This document shows, one piece after another, positions 43,621 to 54,937 of a stretch of 64,000 bases of DNA. The notes beneath the pieces are model-generated. The model saw only the letters and a program-made list of their open reading frames with translations. It had not been told where the DNA came from and did not search any database. Source of the stretch: Oceanobacillus limi (GTDB lineage Bacteria > Bacillota > Bacilli > Bacillales > Amphibacillaceae). The stretch covers positions 129,998 to 193,997 of the forward strand of contig NZ_FOHE01000005.1 of NCBI RefSeq assembly GCF_900111445.1. Direction: 5' to 3'. Numbering within the stretch: position 1 is the first letter of the stretch; the number at the start of each line of letters is the position of its first letter. The translations under genes and the position numbers were made by a program.

Positions 43621-44700
43621 ATGTTTAACAAGTTTCTCTCACGAATGGTATTAGTAGGTTTAAGTGGAACAGTTTTATTATTAGCAGCATGTGCTGATGA
43701 AACAGAAGAATCTAAGCAAGAGATATCACCAAAAGAAGATGCAGTGGAAACAGTAAGTGCAGAAGAGAAAGACCCTGAGGTAATTGGAGCACATAAGAAT
43801 TTAAATGATGCAGCAGTTCCTTTAGAGATGGAACGGAAAGGTTCAGATGTTTATATTAAAATGACCTCCCAAATTACAGACATCGAAATCGAGAAAGGTT
43901 ATAACTATAAGGCGTGGACCTTTAATGGGGAAGCTCCCGGTCCGTTAGTGGTCGTAAATGAGGGGGATACCATTCATTTTACACTTGAAAATTTAGACCC
44001 GGCTATTCCTCACAGTATGGACTTTCATGCAGTACACACTGCTCCAGATAAAGGATTTGCGGATGTTATGCCGAATGAGGAAGGAACTTTTACGTATCAA
44101 GCTTCCAAGCCAGGAGTATTTATGTATCATTGTGGAACTGATCCCGTTTTATCGCATATTGCTAACGGAATGCATGGAGTGATCATCGTTCAACCAAACG
44201 ATGGATACCCGACAGATGATGAAGTAGATAGAGAGTATGCTATCATTCAAAACGAGTGGTATCGTTATAATGATCTAGACGATATGACAAATGGTGTACC
44301 TTCCCAAGTAGTTTTCTCAACAAAAGCTTTAGATGAAGGGCAACCAAATACGAATGGAACAGTTACCGCAGTGAAAAATGAACCACTTTTAGCAAAAGTT
44401 GGTGATAAGGTTCGTTTATTCGTTAACAATGTGGGACCAAATGAAGTAAGCAGTTTTCATGTTGTTGGAACGATATTTGATGATGTTTATATTGATGGAA
44501 ACCCCGCAAATCATATGGAAGGAATGCAAACGGTCATGCTACCTGCAAGTGGTGGAGCAGTTGTTGAGTTTACGGTAAAAGAAGAAGGAGTTTATCCATT
44601 TGTTACCCATCAATTTAATCATGCTACAAAAGGTGCAGTAGGATATATTAAAGTAACCGCAGATGGAAAAGACGATGGCTCAGAAGTTGGTGGGCAATAA
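43621..44700 (+). CDS. nirK: copper-containing nitrite reductase, lipoprotein form
   Basis: 359 residues. A lipoprotein signal (lipobox LLAAC) is followed by two cupredoxin domains. Type 1 copper ligands are H131, C171, H179 and M184; type 2 ligands are H136, H170 and probably H330. The catalytic pair is D134 and H280. The C171-8-H179-5-M184 spacing is that of the Geobacillus-type enzyme. It reduces nitrite to NO on the outer membrane face. The ATG follows GAGGTGAG. No other nitrate or NO reductase gene is near. Confidence 0.93.
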   Translation: MFNKFLSRMVLVGLSGTVLLLAACADETEESKQEISPKEDAVETVSAEEKDPEVIGAHKNLNDAAVPLEMERKGSDVYIKMTSQITDIEIEKGYNYKAWTFNGEAPGPLVVVNEGDTIHFTLENLDPAIPHSMDFHAVHTAPDKGFADVMPNEEGTFTYQASKPGVFMYHCGTDPVLSHIANGMHGVIIVQPNDGYPTDDEVDREYAIIQNEWYRYNDLDDMTNGVPSQVVFSTKALDEGQPNTNGTVTAVKNEPLLAKVGDKVRLFVNNVGPNEVSSFHVVGTIFDDVYIDGNPANHMEGMQTVMLPASGGAVVEFTVKEEGVYPFVTHQFNHATKGAVGYIKVTADGKDDGSEVGGQ

Positions 44701-44702
44701 TC

Positions 44703-44746
44703 AAAAGCGTACTTTGATTCTTTTTATGAATCAGAGCACGCTTTTT
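44703..44746 (+). terminator. terminator after nirK
   Basis: AAAGCGT..TGATTC pairs with GAATCA..ACGCTTT around TTTTTAT, followed by TTAACT. Confidence 0.8.
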
Positions 44747-44819
44747 AACTTATTTTGTAAATATTTTTGTATCAATTTAACCAAACTACTAATGGATAAA
44801 CTCGTGAAAGGAAATGACA

Positions 44820-45365
44820 ATGAAGAGCTATCTATTAGGTGTGTGGAATACAATTGATCCCATTTATTATACATTAACAAGATTAAACTATCTTCCAAAC
44901 TCCGATGAGAAACCTTGTGTTTTTCGAGTGCGATTAACACGCTATAAAGGATCGACGGTTACATTGGAAGATGGTACAACCATTCATAAAAATGATCTTT
45001 TGCTAAAAATACATTTACACAATGTTCGCATCTTAAATGAAATACAGTCCGTTAACAGTGAAGTAAGACGAGCAGTATTTATCTATCATATGGTAAAGCG
45101 TTCGCTCCCTACTTTAGCTCAATATGTCCACTTACACCCTAAGAATGAGGATATAAAAGGTGTGATAGGGATTACTACCTTGCATAAAGGTGTAGAGCAT
45201 TTAGGGTTCGAAGTGTTTGGAATAAAAAATCAATATTATCGCTTGTATAAAAAACTAACTTTTACACCAATAAACCTTCTAGCAAGTACTTCCCAACATG
45301 GTGAGCCTGCTTATCTATTCATGTCTAAAAATGACTTAATCAAAAAGTATGCAACGAATAATTAA
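44820..45365 (+). CDS. ykoP: YkoP-like protein
   Basis: About 181 residues, no signal peptide evident. The sequence (LTRLNYLPNSD, RVRLTRYKG..VTLEDGTTIHKNDLLLKIHLHN, FVFGIKNQYYRLYKKLTF-like end) matches what I recall of YkoP-type proteins, whose function is unknown. It is encoded with the phosphoesterase and glycosyltransferase that follow, as in the B. subtilis yko region. The ATG at 44820 fits AAAGGAA. The stop overlaps the stop of the convergent ykoQ-like gene. Confidence 0.65.
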   Translation: MKSYLLGVWNTIDPIYYTLTRLNYLPNSDEKPCVFRVRLTRYKGSTVTLEDGTTIHKNDLLLKIHLHNVRILNEIQSVNSEVRRAVFIYHMVKRSLPTLAQYVHLHPKNEDIKGVIGITTLHKGVEHLGFEVFGIKNQYYRLYKKLTFTPINLLASTSQHGEPAYLFMSKNDLIKKYATNN

Positions 45366-46195
45366 GCACTTTTCGATTGGATGGCAACGTCATGGAATGT
45401 AATTTCCGGACGACTTCCTATACGAATATTTACGCCAGTTTGACCAAGGCCTTCACTAATATAAAATGGTGAATTGTTATGCATGTGTAATCCTTTAATA
45501 ATGTTGTTGCGAGCAAGTTTCCCCATCTTTACGAGGTGATATGCTTTTGGATAACAGATTTGGCCACCATGGAAATGTCCTGCGAGTAAATAATCAAAAT
45601 GATAATCATTCATCTCTAGTACTACGTTTGGATCATGTGTTAGTACGATATTCATACCTTCCTGTACGTTTTGGTATGACAAAGGTAAATTGCTTCGATT
45701 CGTGCTATAGTCATCGATGCCAATAATATTAATAACTTGTCCATTGATCTCAATTGTTTCACTAGCATTCTGGAGTACATGACAATCATATTTTGTTAAT
45801 AGGTTTTTAAGTGTATTTAAGTCATCATTTTTTAACACATAATCATGGTTACCTAGGACAGCATAAATTCCATGAGGTGGTTTTAACGCTTGTAACACTT
45901 CTAAATAAGCTACAAGCTTGGGCAGTGTACGCTTTCGGTCTAAAAAGTCGCCTGTTAAAGCAATCATATCAGGTTTTTCATTTTTAATTTTATTTGCTAG
46001 TTCAGTTGGCGTAATTGAGATGTTTTCTAAATGTAAGTCAGATAGTTGAAGAATTGAAAATGATGGATTTGATGGTGATGATGAAGTATTTGATTCTATT
46101 TTAATTTTAGTTATCTTAATATCTTTTGTATTTTTGTTTGCTTTATATATCAAATATCCTAAAAGGATAACGAGTATAGTGTATAAAATATACAT
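45362..46195 (-). CDS. ykoQ: membrane-anchored metallophosphoesterase (YkoQ-like)
   Basis: 277 residues. One N-terminal membrane helix (about 2-18) is followed by a calcineurin-like phosphoesterase domain with all metal motifs: SDLHLE, GDFLDRK, GNHDY, LTHDP and AGHFHGGQI. The active domain may face either side. GGAGGAGA upstream fixes the ATG at 46195; a longer reading to 46309 lacks a ribosome binding site. Divergent from the glycosyltransferase gene. Substrate unknown. Confidence 0.82.
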   Translation of the reverse strand: MYILYTILVILLGYLIYKANKNTKDIKITKIKIESNTSSSPSNPSFSILQLSDLHLENISITPTELANKIKNEKPDMIALTGDFLDRKRTLPKLVAYLEVLQALKPPHGIYAVLGNHDYVLKNDDLNTLKNLLTKYDCHVLQNASETIEINGQVINIIGIDDYSTNRSNLPLSYQNVQEGMNIVLTHDPNVVLEMNDYHFDYLLAGHFHGGQICYPKAYHLVKMGKLARNNIIKGLHMHNNSPFYISEGLGQTGVNIRIGSRPEITFHDVAIQSKSA

Positions 46196-46270
46196 TTTTG
46201 TATCTCCTCCCCAAAACGGATTATAACATGGTTTATTCATCGATATCATTGGTAAATGAAGGGAGTAATA

Positions 46271-47413
46271 TTGCCTAACAGCAAGATGGAGTTGAACATC
46301 ATGGAACAACAGCTAAAGCAAGATGCGTTATTTTTGCCATTTATGCAAATCCCCACAGGACACCATCATGTTGCGGATGCACTAATGGAAGATTTAATGA
46401 GTTACATGGATACTGTTCGGTGTAATAAAATTGATATTCTGTCTTATAGTTATGGCAAAATGGAAACCGTTGTTTCAAGCACTTATTTACGTTGGATAAA
46501 GAATCTTCCTAATGCATACCATTGGATTTACGATCAAATGGCGTATAAAAAAGCAGATAAAAGAAATCGTAACTATCTTTATGAACTACTATTTATTAAT
46601 TTTTTTAAACGGCTTTTAAAAGAGCATGAGCCAAGAATTCTATTTTGTACACATGCATTACCATCTAATATTGCTAGCGTGTTAAAACAAAAAGGAAAAT
46701 TACAGGCTACCATTGTAAATGTATACACGGATTACTTTGTAAATCGAGTATGGGGTATAGAAGGAGTTGATTATCATTTCGTCCCATCTGTTGAGGTGAA
46801 GAAATTTCTCCAAAAGCTCGGTGTCGACGAAAAACGTATTTATGTTACAGGGATACCCGTACATCGGGAATTTAACAATACAACTCAAATGAAAGAGAAG
46901 AATCCTAACGAGTTACAGGTTTTGGTAACAGGCGGAAGCTTAGGGGTTGGAGGATTAGAGAAGATATTAAGTGAACCCTCCGAAGCGATGCACTATTATG
47001 TTTTGTGTGGGAAGAATACATCACTTTACAAGCAATTAAAGGCAACGAATCGTATGGATGTAACACCAATTCCATATATCGAGCGAAAACAGGAAATGAA
47101 TGCCTATTATAATCAGGTAGATGCTGTAATTACAAAGCCTGGTGGGGTAACCATCAGTGAATGTCTGATAAAGCGGAAGCCTATATTTGTATGTAATGCA
47201 TTACCTGGTCAAGAAAAAATTAATGAACAACAGTTAAAGCGGTTGGGTGTTGTACAACCTGTAACGTGTGAATCGGCGAAAGACGAAATCAAAGCATTTT
47301 TCTCTGATGTGGATAAACAAAAAGGATATCATCGTACCGTGGACCATTATCATCAGCAACTCGAAAACAGGTCAATGGTCGAAATACTAGAAGAAATATT
47401 CCCTTTTGCATAG
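46271..47413 (+). CDS. ykoN: MGDG-synthase/MurG-type glycosyltransferase (YkoN-like)
   Basis: About 380 residues, GT-B fold of the UgtP/MGDG-synthase/MurG type. QIPTGHHHVADALMEDL opens the acceptor domain. The nucleotide-sugar domain has VTGGSLGVGG and KPGGVTISECLIKRKPIF. It probably glycosylates a membrane lipid. The TTG at 46271 follows GAAGGGAG; ATG 46301 is an alternative. Its link to ykoP and ykoQ suggests a small lipid or envelope pathway, but this is inference. Confidence 0.75.
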   Translation: MPNSKMELNIMEQQLKQDALFLPFMQIPTGHHHVADALMEDLMSYMDTVRCNKIDILSYSYGKMETVVSSTYLRWIKNLPNAYHWIYDQMAYKKADKRNRNYLYELLFINFFKRLLKEHEPRILFCTHALPSNIASVLKQKGKLQATIVNVYTDYFVNRVWGIEGVDYHFVPSVEVKKFLQKLGVDEKRIYVTGIPVHREFNNTTQMKEKNPNELQVLVTGGSLGVGGLEKILSEPSEAMHYYVLCGKNTSLYKQLKATNRMDVTPIPYIERKQEMNAYYNQVDAVITKPGGVTISECLIKRKPIFVCNALPGQEKINEQQLKRLGVVQPVTCESAKDEIKAFFSDVDKQKGYHRTVDHYHQQLENRSMVEILEEIFPFA

Positions 47414-47414
47414 C

Positions 47415-47440
47415 AACTACAAATATGTAGTTGTTTTTTC
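47415..47440 (+). terminator. terminator after the glycosyltransferase gene
   Basis: CAACTACA pairs with TGTAGTTG around AATA, followed by six T. Confidence 0.88.
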
Positions 47441-47548
47441 TTCTGTTCAAAAACGTTGATTTCGCAAACACATAAAAGGGTAGAATGGGGATAAAGGACT
47501 TTGGATAAGAATGTCTAGGAAAGTTGCTTATTTAAATGCGTAGTAGAT

Positions 47549-48200
47549 GTATTATGCAACATAAAAAATGTATTCAAAAATGAAGTTGATGGTGGAATAC
47601 GTAATCCGTCAATGGGAAAGCAGGATTCATTTGACCACCATTGGGTCGAAATAGCGGAATCACGATCCTCATCAATGACGAAGTGGAACCTCATTCCGCT
47701 AAATGGTTGATATCATTCATTTGGAGCATGGTTTTGGTTCCTCATTCTTTTATCCACCTATATTTAGTAACATTCACACTGATTTATGACTGATAGAGGA
47801 AAGAGAATCCTCATTAACCTAGTTTTGGCGGTATTTTTGTGATTTAGCGGAACTACGATCCTCCTAAATAACGAGGTGGTTCCTCATTCCGCTAAATGGC
47901 CGATATCATTCATTTGGAGCATGGTTTTGGTTCCTCATTCCTTTATTCACCTATTTTTAGTAAAATTCACACTGATTTATGGCTCATAGAGGAATGAGGA
48001 TCCTCATACACCTAGTTATTGCGGTATTTTTGTGATTTAGCGGAACCACGATCCTCATCAAAAACGAGGTGGTTCCTCATTCCTTTATATATTGGCTCAG
48101 GTAATCCGCGGAAAGCGAAGTATTCTACCGATAGCGGTTTTTACCGCTAATAGGTAAAGTAGTACCAATTTCCAACATAATGTTACGTCGCATTATATAC
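47549..48200 (-). repeat. composite dispersed element B with 193-bp tandem repeats
   Basis: The right end is GTTACGTCGCATTATATAC (48182-48200); the left end is decayed (ATTATGCAACATAAAA near 47551). On the minus strand the order is end, CCGCTA core with CTTTCCGCGGATTACC, then repeats of GGAATGAGGAACCACCTCG..., the same order as element D on the plus strand. The landmark GGTTCCTCATT recurs at 47736 and 47929, 193 bases apart. No gene is present in 47441-48336 apart from the uvrB leader. Confidence 0.75.
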
Positions 48201-48336
48201 GTTATCTGCAATAAATCATGAAAAAGAACTTTTTAATAAAGTACAAACAAAAAAATCGAATATTCGTTCGTATTTATGTTAAAATGGAATAAAATTTGGT
48301 AAACTAGTTGGTAAATGTAGGAACGGAGGAAGGTAC

Positions 48337-50319
48337 GTGGAAAATACGTTTGAACTAGTGGCAAATTATGAGCCACGTGGAGATCAACCGAAAGCAATAA
48401 AGGAACTTGTTGAAAAAGTATTAGCTGGTCAACGACATCAAACATTGCTTGGTGCAACAGGGACAGGGAAGACGTTCACCGTCTCAAATGTCGTAAAAGA
48501 AATCAATCGACCAACCTTAGTGATTGCTCATAATAAGACATTGGCCGGTCAGCTGTATAGCGAATTCAAAGAGTTCTTTCCAAATAACGCAGTAGAATAC
48601 TTTGTAAGTTACTATGACTATTACCAACCAGAAGCTTATGTACCATCGACAGATACGTTTATCGAGAAAGATGCAAGTATTAATGATGAAATTGATAAGT
48701 TGCGACACTCTGCTACATCGGCACTATTCGAACGGAACGATGTACTGATTGTCGCAAGTGTTTCTTGTATATATGGCTTAGGTTCTCCAGAAGAATACCG
48801 TAGCCAAGTTCTTTCCCTTCGTATGGGAATGGAAAAAGACCGTGATCAATTGTTACGAGAGCTCGTAGACATTCAATATGCTCGTAACGATATGAATTTT
48901 CAGCGTGGGACATTTCGCGTGCGGGGAGATTCTGTAGAGATCATACCAGCATCAAGAGAAGAGCATTGTATTCGGGTTGAGTTTTTTGGTGATGAAATTG
49001 ACCGTATACGGGAAGTGGATGCACTAACAGGAGAGGTTATTGGGGACCGAGAGCATATTGCAATTTTCCCAGCATCTCACTTCGTAACCAGAGAAGAAAA
49101 AATGAAAATAGCTATTGCAAATATCGAAAAAGAATTGGAAGAACGGGTAAAAGAACTTCGTGACGATAATAAACTTTTAGAGGCACAGCGGATCGAACAG
49201 CGAACCAATTACGATATTGAAATGATGAAAGAAATGGGATTCTGTTCAGGAATTGAAAATTATTCGAGGCATTTAACATTACGTAAGCAAGGTGCAACAC
49301 CGTATACACTGCTCGATTTCTTTCCAGAAGATTATTTAGTTGTTGTAGACGAGTCTCATGTTACACTTCCACAAATACGAGGAATGTATAACGGTGACCA
49401 AGCCCGCAAACAAGTTCTAGTGGATCATGGGTTTCGCTTGCCGTCTGCTTTGGATAACCGTCCACTTAAATTTGATGAATTTGAACAAAAGACAAACCAA
49501 TTAATTTATGTTTCGGCAACTCCAGGCCCATATGAAATGGAACACTCTCCGAAGATGACTGAACAAATTATTCGTCCAACTGGATTATTGGATCCGAAAG
49601 TTGATGTTCGTCCAATTGAAGGGCAAATTGATGACTTAATTGGTGAAATCAACAAACGAACAGATCGCAATGAACGTGTTCTTGTTACGACTTTAACGAA
49701 AAAGATGTCGGAGGATCTAACGGATTATCTAAAGGAACTTGGTATCAAAGTGGCTTATTTACATTCTGAAATTAAAACACTAGAACGGATTGAAGTAATT
49801 CGAGATTTAAGAGTAGGTAAGTATGACGTATTGATTGGAATAAACCTATTACGTGAAGGGTTAGATATCCCTGAGGTTTCATTAGTAGCAATCTTAGATG
49901 CAGATAAGGAAGGCTTCTTACGCTCCGAACGTTCCCTAATCCAAACAATGGGAAGAGCGGCACGTAATGAAAATGGAGAAGTCATTATGTATGCAGATAA
50001 GATTACCCGATCTATGGAAGTCGCAATAGATGAAACCACTCGCCGTCGTGAAAAACAAATGGCTTATAATGAAGAACATAATATTACACCGAAAACGATT
50101 AAAAAAGATGTTCGTGAAGTAATTCGAGCAACCATTGCAGCAGAAGATACGGAAGAATATGATTCTAAAACAAAGAGCATTGCAAAGTTAAACAAAGCAG
50201 AAAGAGAAAAAGTAATCGAAGATATGGAAAAAGAAATGCGAGAAGCTGCAAAGGCGCTTGATTTTGAAAGAGCAGCTGAGCTTCGTGATATAATTCTTGA
50301 ACTTAAAGTGGAAGGATGA
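48337..50319 (+). CDS. uvrB: excinuclease ABC subunit B
   Basis: 660 residues. Walker A GATGTGKT at about 39-46, the beta-hairpin region [12 protein letters not shown], helicase motifs [13 protein letters not shown] and a C-terminal UVR domain that recruits UvrC. It verifies damage after UvrA loading. GTG start with GGAGGA upstream. uvrA follows after 7 bases. Confidence 0.97.
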   Translation: MENTFELVANYEPRGDQPKAIKELVEKVLAGQRHQTLLGATGTGKTFTVSNVVKEINRPTLVIAHNKTLAGQLYSEFKEFFPNNAVEYFVSYYDYYQPEAYVPSTDTFIEKDASINDEIDKLRHSATSALFERNDVLIVASVSCIYGLGSPEEYRSQVLSLRMGMEKDRDQLLRELVDIQYARNDMNFQRGTFRVRGDSVEIIPASREEHCIRVEFFGDEIDRIREVDALTGEVIGDREHIAIFPASHFVTREEKMKIAIANIEKELEERVKELRDDNKLLEAQRIEQRTNYDIEMMKEMGFCSGIENYSRHLTLRKQGATPYTLLDFFPEDYLVVVDESHVTLPQIRGMYNGDQARKQVLVDHGFRLPSALDNRPLKFDEFEQKTNQLIYVSATPGPYEMEHSPKMTEQIIRPTGLLDPKVDVRPIEGQIDDLIGEINKRTDRNERVLVTTLTKKMSEDLTDYLKELGIKVAYLHSEIKTLERIEVIRDLRVGKYDVLIGINLLREGLDIPEVSLVAILDADKEGFLRSERSLIQTMGRAARNENGEVIMYADKITRSMEVAIDETTRRREKQMAYNEEHNITPKTIKKDVREVIRATIAAEDTEEYDSKTKSIAKLNKAEREKVIEDMEKEMREAAKALDFERAAELRDIILELKVEG

Positions 50320-50326
50320 CCTGTTC

Positions 50327-53203
50327 ATGCCTAGTAAATCAATTATGATTCAAGGTGCGCGCGCACATAACTTAAAAGATATTGATGTAAAAATACCTAA
50401 GAATAAGCTTGTCGTATTAACAGGATTATCAGGTTCAGGGAAATCCTCTCTGGCCTTTGATACGATCTATGCAGAAGGACAACGTAGATATGTTGAGTCT
50501 CTTTCAGCTTATGCCCGGCAGTTTTTAGGTCAAATGGATAAACCAGATGTAGATGCAATTGAAGGTTTATCTCCTGCAATCTCGATTGACCAAAAAACTA
50601 CGAGTAGAAATCCACGTTCGACGGTTGGTACCGTAACAGAAATATATGATTATTTACGATTACTATATGCCCGTATTGGTCGTCCAACTTGTCCAAAACA
50701 CGGGGTAGAAATTAGTTCGCAAACGGTCCAGCAAATGGTTGACCGTATATTAGAGTACCCGGAACGAACAAAGCTGCAAATTCTTGCTCCTGTTGTGTCT
50801 GGTCGTAAAGGGGAGCATACTAAAACATTTGAAAAGTTGAAACAAGAAGGTTATGTACGAATCCGTGTTGATCAGGAAATGCGGGAAGTAACGGAAGAAT
50901 TTGACTTGGACAAAAATAAAAAGCATTCGATCGAGGTTGTAGTTGATCGAATTGTCGTTAAAGATGGAGTAGCAGGGCGTTTAAGTGATTCTATCGAAAC
51001 AGCTTTAAAGCTTGGGGAAGGCAACATTATTGTTGATGTCATTGGTGAAGAAGAGTTAATGTTTAGTGAAAATCATGCTTGTCCCATTTGTGGTTTTTCC
51101 ATTAGTGAGTTAGAACCAAGATTGTTCTCCTTTAATAGTCCTTATGGTGCTTGTCCAACTTGTGATGGTTTAGGAACGAATTTGGAAGTAGATATTGATC
51201 TGGTTATACCAGATTGGGAGAAAACGTTAAATGAACATGCAATTGCTGCATGGGAGCCAATAAGTTCAAAATATTACCCACAGCTATTAAAAAGTGTTTG
51301 TGATCATTTTGGCATTGACATGGATATTCCCGTCAAAAACATCCCAAAACACCAAATGGAGAAAATTCTATTTGGAAGCGGTGAAGAAAAGATCCATTTT
51401 CATTATGTGAATGATTTTGGTAATGTTCGAGATAACATGATCAATTTTGAAGGGGTCATGAATAATATAGCTCGAAGGTATAAGGAAACATCCTCAGACT
51501 TTATTCGTGAGACATTAGAGAAATACATGGCCCAAAAGCATTGTCCTACATGTAAAGGGTACCGCTTGAAAAAGGAAGCTTTAGCAGTATTGGTAAATGG
51601 CAAGCATATTAGTATGATTACGGATTATTCCATAACGGAAGCGCAAAACTTCTTTGCTGGATTAGATCTAACTGAAAAAGAAGAGCAAATCTCTCGGTTA
51701 ATTTTAAAGGAAATAAATAATCGTCTAGAATTTTTAAATAATGTAGGGCTTGATTATTTAACGATGTCTCGTGCCGCGGGAACATTGTCTGGTGGAGAAG
51801 CACAAAGGATACGATTAGCCACGCAAATTGGTTCTGCGCTAACCGGCGTGCTTTATGTCCTTGACGAACCATCTATTGGATTACATCAGCGAGATAACGA
51901 TAGACTAATTCATACGTTGAAAAATATGCGAGATTTAGATAATACATTATTAGTCGTAGAGCATGATGAGGATACAATGTTAGCAGCAGATTGGCTGATT
52001 GACATCGGTCCAGGTGCAGGAGAGCATGGCGGTCAAATTGTTGCAAGTGGTACTCCAAATAGTGTCATGAAAAACAAGAAGTCGTTAACAGGACAGTATC
52101 TGTCTGGAAAAAAATACATTCCACTTCCAACTAAACGGCGAGAAACTGATGGACGTTTTATTGAAGTAGTGGGAGCATCGGAAAACAATTTAAAAGATGC
52201 TTCTGCTAAATTTCCAATTGGATTAATGACAGTAGTAACCGGAGTTTCTGGCTCAGGTAAAAGTACCCTTGTAAATGAAATACTATATAAATCGTTGGCA
52301 AAAGAGTTGAATCGTGCCAAACAGAAACCAGGAGCGCATAAAGAAATTAAAGGCTTGGATTATATTGATAAAGTAATTGATATTGACCAATCACCTATCG
52401 GTCGTACCCCTAGATCCAATCCGGCTACCTATACAGGTGTATTTGATGATGTACGGGATGTCTTTGCTCAAACAAATGAAGCAAAAGTACGAGGGTATAA
52501 GAAAGGGCGCTTTAGTTTTAACGTAAAAGGCGGGCGTTGTGAAGCTTGTCGTGGAGACGGTATTATTAAAATTGAAATGCACTTTTTACCAGATGTGTAT
52601 GTGCCGTGTGAAGTATGCCATGGAAAACGATATAATAGAGAGACTTTAGAAGTGAAATATAAAGGGAAAAATATTGCAGATGTATTAGATATGAGAATTG
52701 AGGAAGCATTGGATTTCTTTGCAAATATCCCGAAAATCAAACGTAAGCTTCAAACAATTTATGATGTGGGGTTAGGCTATATTAAACTTGGTCAGCCTGC
52801 TACAACATTATCTGGTGGAGAGGCACAGCGTGTGAAGTTAGCTAGTGAATTGCATCGCCGTTCCACAGGTAAATCCTTTTATATATTGGATGAGCCGACA
52901 ACAGGGCTACATGTGGACGATATCAAACGATTGCTGGGAGTATTGCAGCGATTAGTAGAAAATGGAGATTCCGTTTTAATTATTGAGCATAATTTAGATG
53001 TCATTAAAACTGCAGACCATATTATCGACCTTGGCCCTGAAGGTGGTTCAAGAGGTGGGCAAATTATTGCTACTGGTACTCCAGAAGAAATAGCTAGCGA
53101 AGACAACTCACATACTGGTAGGTATTTAAAGCCAATACTTGAGCGGGATCAAAAGCGTCTAGAAGAATCCTTACTAGAAAAAGAAAAAGTTCAAGCTAAA
53201 TAA
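50327..53203 (+). CDS. uvrA: excinuclease ABC subunit A
   Basis: 958 residues. Two ABC ATPase modules with Walker [10 protein letters not shown] near the start and GVSGSGKST at about 640, two LSGGEAQR signatures, and zinc fingers CPIC...CPTC and CEAC...CEVC. The damage sensor of nucleotide excision repair. The ATG at 50327 follows GAAGGATGA at the end of uvrB; a frame from 50297 overlaps uvrB with no ribosome binding site. Confidence 0.97.
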   Translation: MPSKSIMIQGARAHNLKDIDVKIPKNKLVVLTGLSGSGKSSLAFDTIYAEGQRRYVESLSAYARQFLGQMDKPDVDAIEGLSPAISIDQKTTSRNPRSTVGTVTEIYDYLRLLYARIGRPTCPKHGVEISSQTVQQMVDRILEYPERTKLQILAPVVSGRKGEHTKTFEKLKQEGYVRIRVDQEMREVTEEFDLDKNKKHSIEVVVDRIVVKDGVAGRLSDSIETALKLGEGNIIVDVIGEEELMFSENHACPICGFSISELEPRLFSFNSPYGACPTCDGLGTNLEVDIDLVIPDWEKTLNEHAIAAWEPISSKYYPQLLKSVCDHFGIDMDIPVKNIPKHQMEKILFGSGEEKIHFHYVNDFGNVRDNMINFEGVMNNIARRYKETSSDFIRETLEKYMAQKHCPTCKGYRLKKEALAVLVNGKHISMITDYSITEAQNFFAGLDLTEKEEQISRLILKEINNRLEFLNNVGLDYLTMSRAAGTLSGGEAQRIRLATQIGSALTGVLYVLDEPSIGLHQRDNDRLIHTLKNMRDLDNTLLVVEHDEDTMLAADWLIDIGPGAGEHGGQIVASGTPNSVMKNKKSLTGQYLSGKKYIPLPTKRRETDGRFIEVVGASENNLKDASAKFPIGLMTVVTGVSGSGKSTLVNEILYKSLAKELNRAKQKPGAHKEIKGLDYIDKVIDIDQSPIGRTPRSNPATYTGVFDDVRDVFAQTNEAKVRGYKKGRFSFNVKGGRCEACRGDGIIKIEMHFLPDVYVPCEVCHGKRYNRETLEVKYKGKNIADVLDMRIEEALDFFANIPKIKRKLQTIYDVGLGYIKLGQPATTLSGGEAQRVKLASELHRRSTGKSFYILDEPTTGLHVDDIKRLLGVLQRLVENGDSVLIIEHNLDVIKTADHIIDLGPEGGSRGGQIIATGTPEEIASEDNSHTGRYLKPILERDQKRLEESLLEKEKVQAK

Positions 53204-53214
53204 CAAATCACAAT

Positions 53215-53245
53215 GGGGTAGTAAGTCAGGAGAGCTTGCTACCCT
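53215..53245 (+). terminator. possible weak terminator after uvrA
   Basis: GGGTAGTAAG pairs with CTTGCTACCC (one G-T pair). Only TGTTGG follows, so strength is doubtful. Confidence 0.45.
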
Positions 53246-53312
53246 GTTGGTATCTGCAAAGGTGTTTCTATTCGATATTCCTCTGCAAGGATTAATAATG
53301 AATAGTAGATGA

Positions 53313-53733
53313 ATAATGTGATGTAACTTTATTTTATTGCTTAAAATTATCCTGTCCTAATGGATGTATTCGTTAGAAAGCCGCTACGGCAGAACGCTTC
53401 GCTTTCCGCGGGCACGGCCTCAGCCTCCTCACGGATAGACCACCGTTGCGGGGTCTTCGGACTCGTGCTGTTCCCGCAGGAGTCTACGCATTCTGCCTCC
53501 GCTGATGAAGTTCTTTATACCAAGTATTTAATTAGAGAAAAGTGCTATTTAAAAACTGAATGCAATAACTAGCGTAGGAAACACATGAAGACTCCAGCGG
53601 GAGAAAAGGCATCGGTGAGACCCCACAGTGCGCCAGCACGAGGAGGCTCACCAGCCACCCGCGGAAAGCGAAATGTGTTTCCGAAGCGGTGTAATAGCAT
53701 CAGTACCATTGCAATTTTCGTCGCATTATATAC
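53313..53733. repeat. composite dispersed element C
   Basis: Ends: ATAATGTGATGTAACTTT at 53313-53330 and TTTTCGTCGCATTATATAC near 53716-53733. The inner core CCGCTACGGCAGAACGCTT, CTTTCCGCGGGCACGGC, CTCAGCCTCCTC begins at 53381 and a mirrored form (CCGCGGAAAGCGAAATG...AGCGGTG) runs at 53660-53692. No real gene lies inside. The core type is common in bacillus genomes as an intergenic repeat. Confidence 0.75.
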
Positions 53734-53841
53734 ATTAAACGCAACATAGGATGCGAGATGAACTTTTATGGAATCAAACTTTTGACGCACCATCGGTAAT
53801 TCGGTAAGGTAAAATAGAGAAGAAAGTTGGGAGGAAATCTG

Positions 53842-54195
53842 ATGAAACCAATTGAAATAGATAAAGTTCAAGAAATGCTAGAAAGCTTCATGAATAAAGA
53901 AGTATACGTCCACTTAGAAACAACAAATGGTGCTTATGCAAGCCACTTTAATGATAAAGCATATAATGTTGGTGTATACATTCGAAATACAACCGTATCA
54001 TTTTCTCAGGCGAAAATCGTTGGAGATGGTAACTCGTACCGTGCCGGCTTGAAAATGGAGAAGGGTTGGATTTATGCAGAAGGTTTAACCGATTGGGAGA
54101 TCTACGAAGATACCAAACTACTACTTGCAGGACATGATCGTGAAGGAAGATTAATGGTAGCCTTACAAATAAGTGAAACTCCGTTTAGTTATTAA
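53842..54195 (+). CDS. yojF: YojF-family protein
   Basis: 117 residues, a small beta-rich domain of the DUF1806/YojF type. It is encoded just before the bacillithiol deacetylase bshB2, the B. subtilis yojF-yojG order, and may assist it. The ATG at 53842 follows GGGAGGAAAT; the TTG at 53827 precedes that site and is rejected. Confidence 0.85.
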   Translation: MKPIEIDKVQEMLESFMNKEVYVHLETTNGAYASHFNDKAYNVGVYIRNTTVSFSQAKIVGDGNSYRAGLKMEKGWIYAEGLTDWEIYEDTKLLLAGHDREGRLMVALQISETPFSY

Positions 54196-54235
54196 AAACG
54201 TATGAACAACCGAAAAAAGGGAATGGTGAAATAGT

Positions 54236-54904
54236 ATGGAAAAACATGTCGTTGTTATTTATCCACATCCAGATGATGAGTCTTTTGGTGCAGCTGGCAC
54301 GATCGCAAAATTCCGTGAACAAGGTGTACCAGTAACGTATTTATGCGGTACTCTTGGGGAAATGGGAAGAAACATGGGCTCCCCGACTTTTGCAAACCGT
54401 GAGTCTTTACCAGAAATACGCAAAAAAGAATTAATCGATGCCTGCCGCGTACTAGATATGGATTTACATATGCTAGGGTATCGTGATAAGACGATCGAAT
54501 TTGAGGATCGACAACAGGTTGCGAACCATTTAAAAGGATTCATAGAAGATATCGAACCTAGTTTAGTGATTACGCACTACCCAGAGCACGCGATTCACCC
54601 TGACCATAATGCATTAGGTGCTGCTGCGGTTGAAGCAGTCCGTCTTATGGACCCAACTAAAAGGCCAACAGTTTGGGCCCAAGCAATAACGAATACCCAC
54701 TATGAAGACTTAGGAAAACCAGATGTTATAAATGATGTAAAAGGTATTTTTGATAAAAAAATGGAAGCTATCTTAGCCCATAAATCGCAAGCGAGTGGAA
54801 TGTTAAAAACCTTTAATCAGGATGGCAACATCTCTGAAGATTTGAAAGAGGAAGCGAAGAAACGTTTAGGAAAAGAGCGTTTTTACATTTGGAAATATGA
54901 GTGA
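54236..54904 (+). CDS. bshB2: bacillithiol biosynthesis deacetylase BshB2
   Basis: 222 residues of the LmbE/PIG-L family. The zinc motif H11-P-D-D14 (YPHPDDESFGAAG) and the second motif HPDHNALG are present. It removes acetyl from GlcNAc-malate in bacillithiol synthesis or from related thiol conjugates. bshA and bshC are not in the window. Gene order with yojF supports B2 rather than B1. Confidence 0.92.
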   Translation: MEKHVVVIYPHPDDESFGAAGTIAKFREQGVPVTYLCGTLGEMGRNMGSPTFANRESLPEIRKKELIDACRVLDMDLHMLGYRDKTIEFEDRQQVANHLKGFIEDIEPSLVITHYPEHAIHPDHNALGAAAVEAVRLMDPTKRPTVWAQAITNTHYEDLGKPDVINDVKGIFDKKMEAILAHKSQASGMLKTFNQDGNISEDLKEEAKKRLGKERFYIWKYE

Positions 54905-54937
54905 AAATAGGATAATCATATAAAGTGAGGTGAGCCG

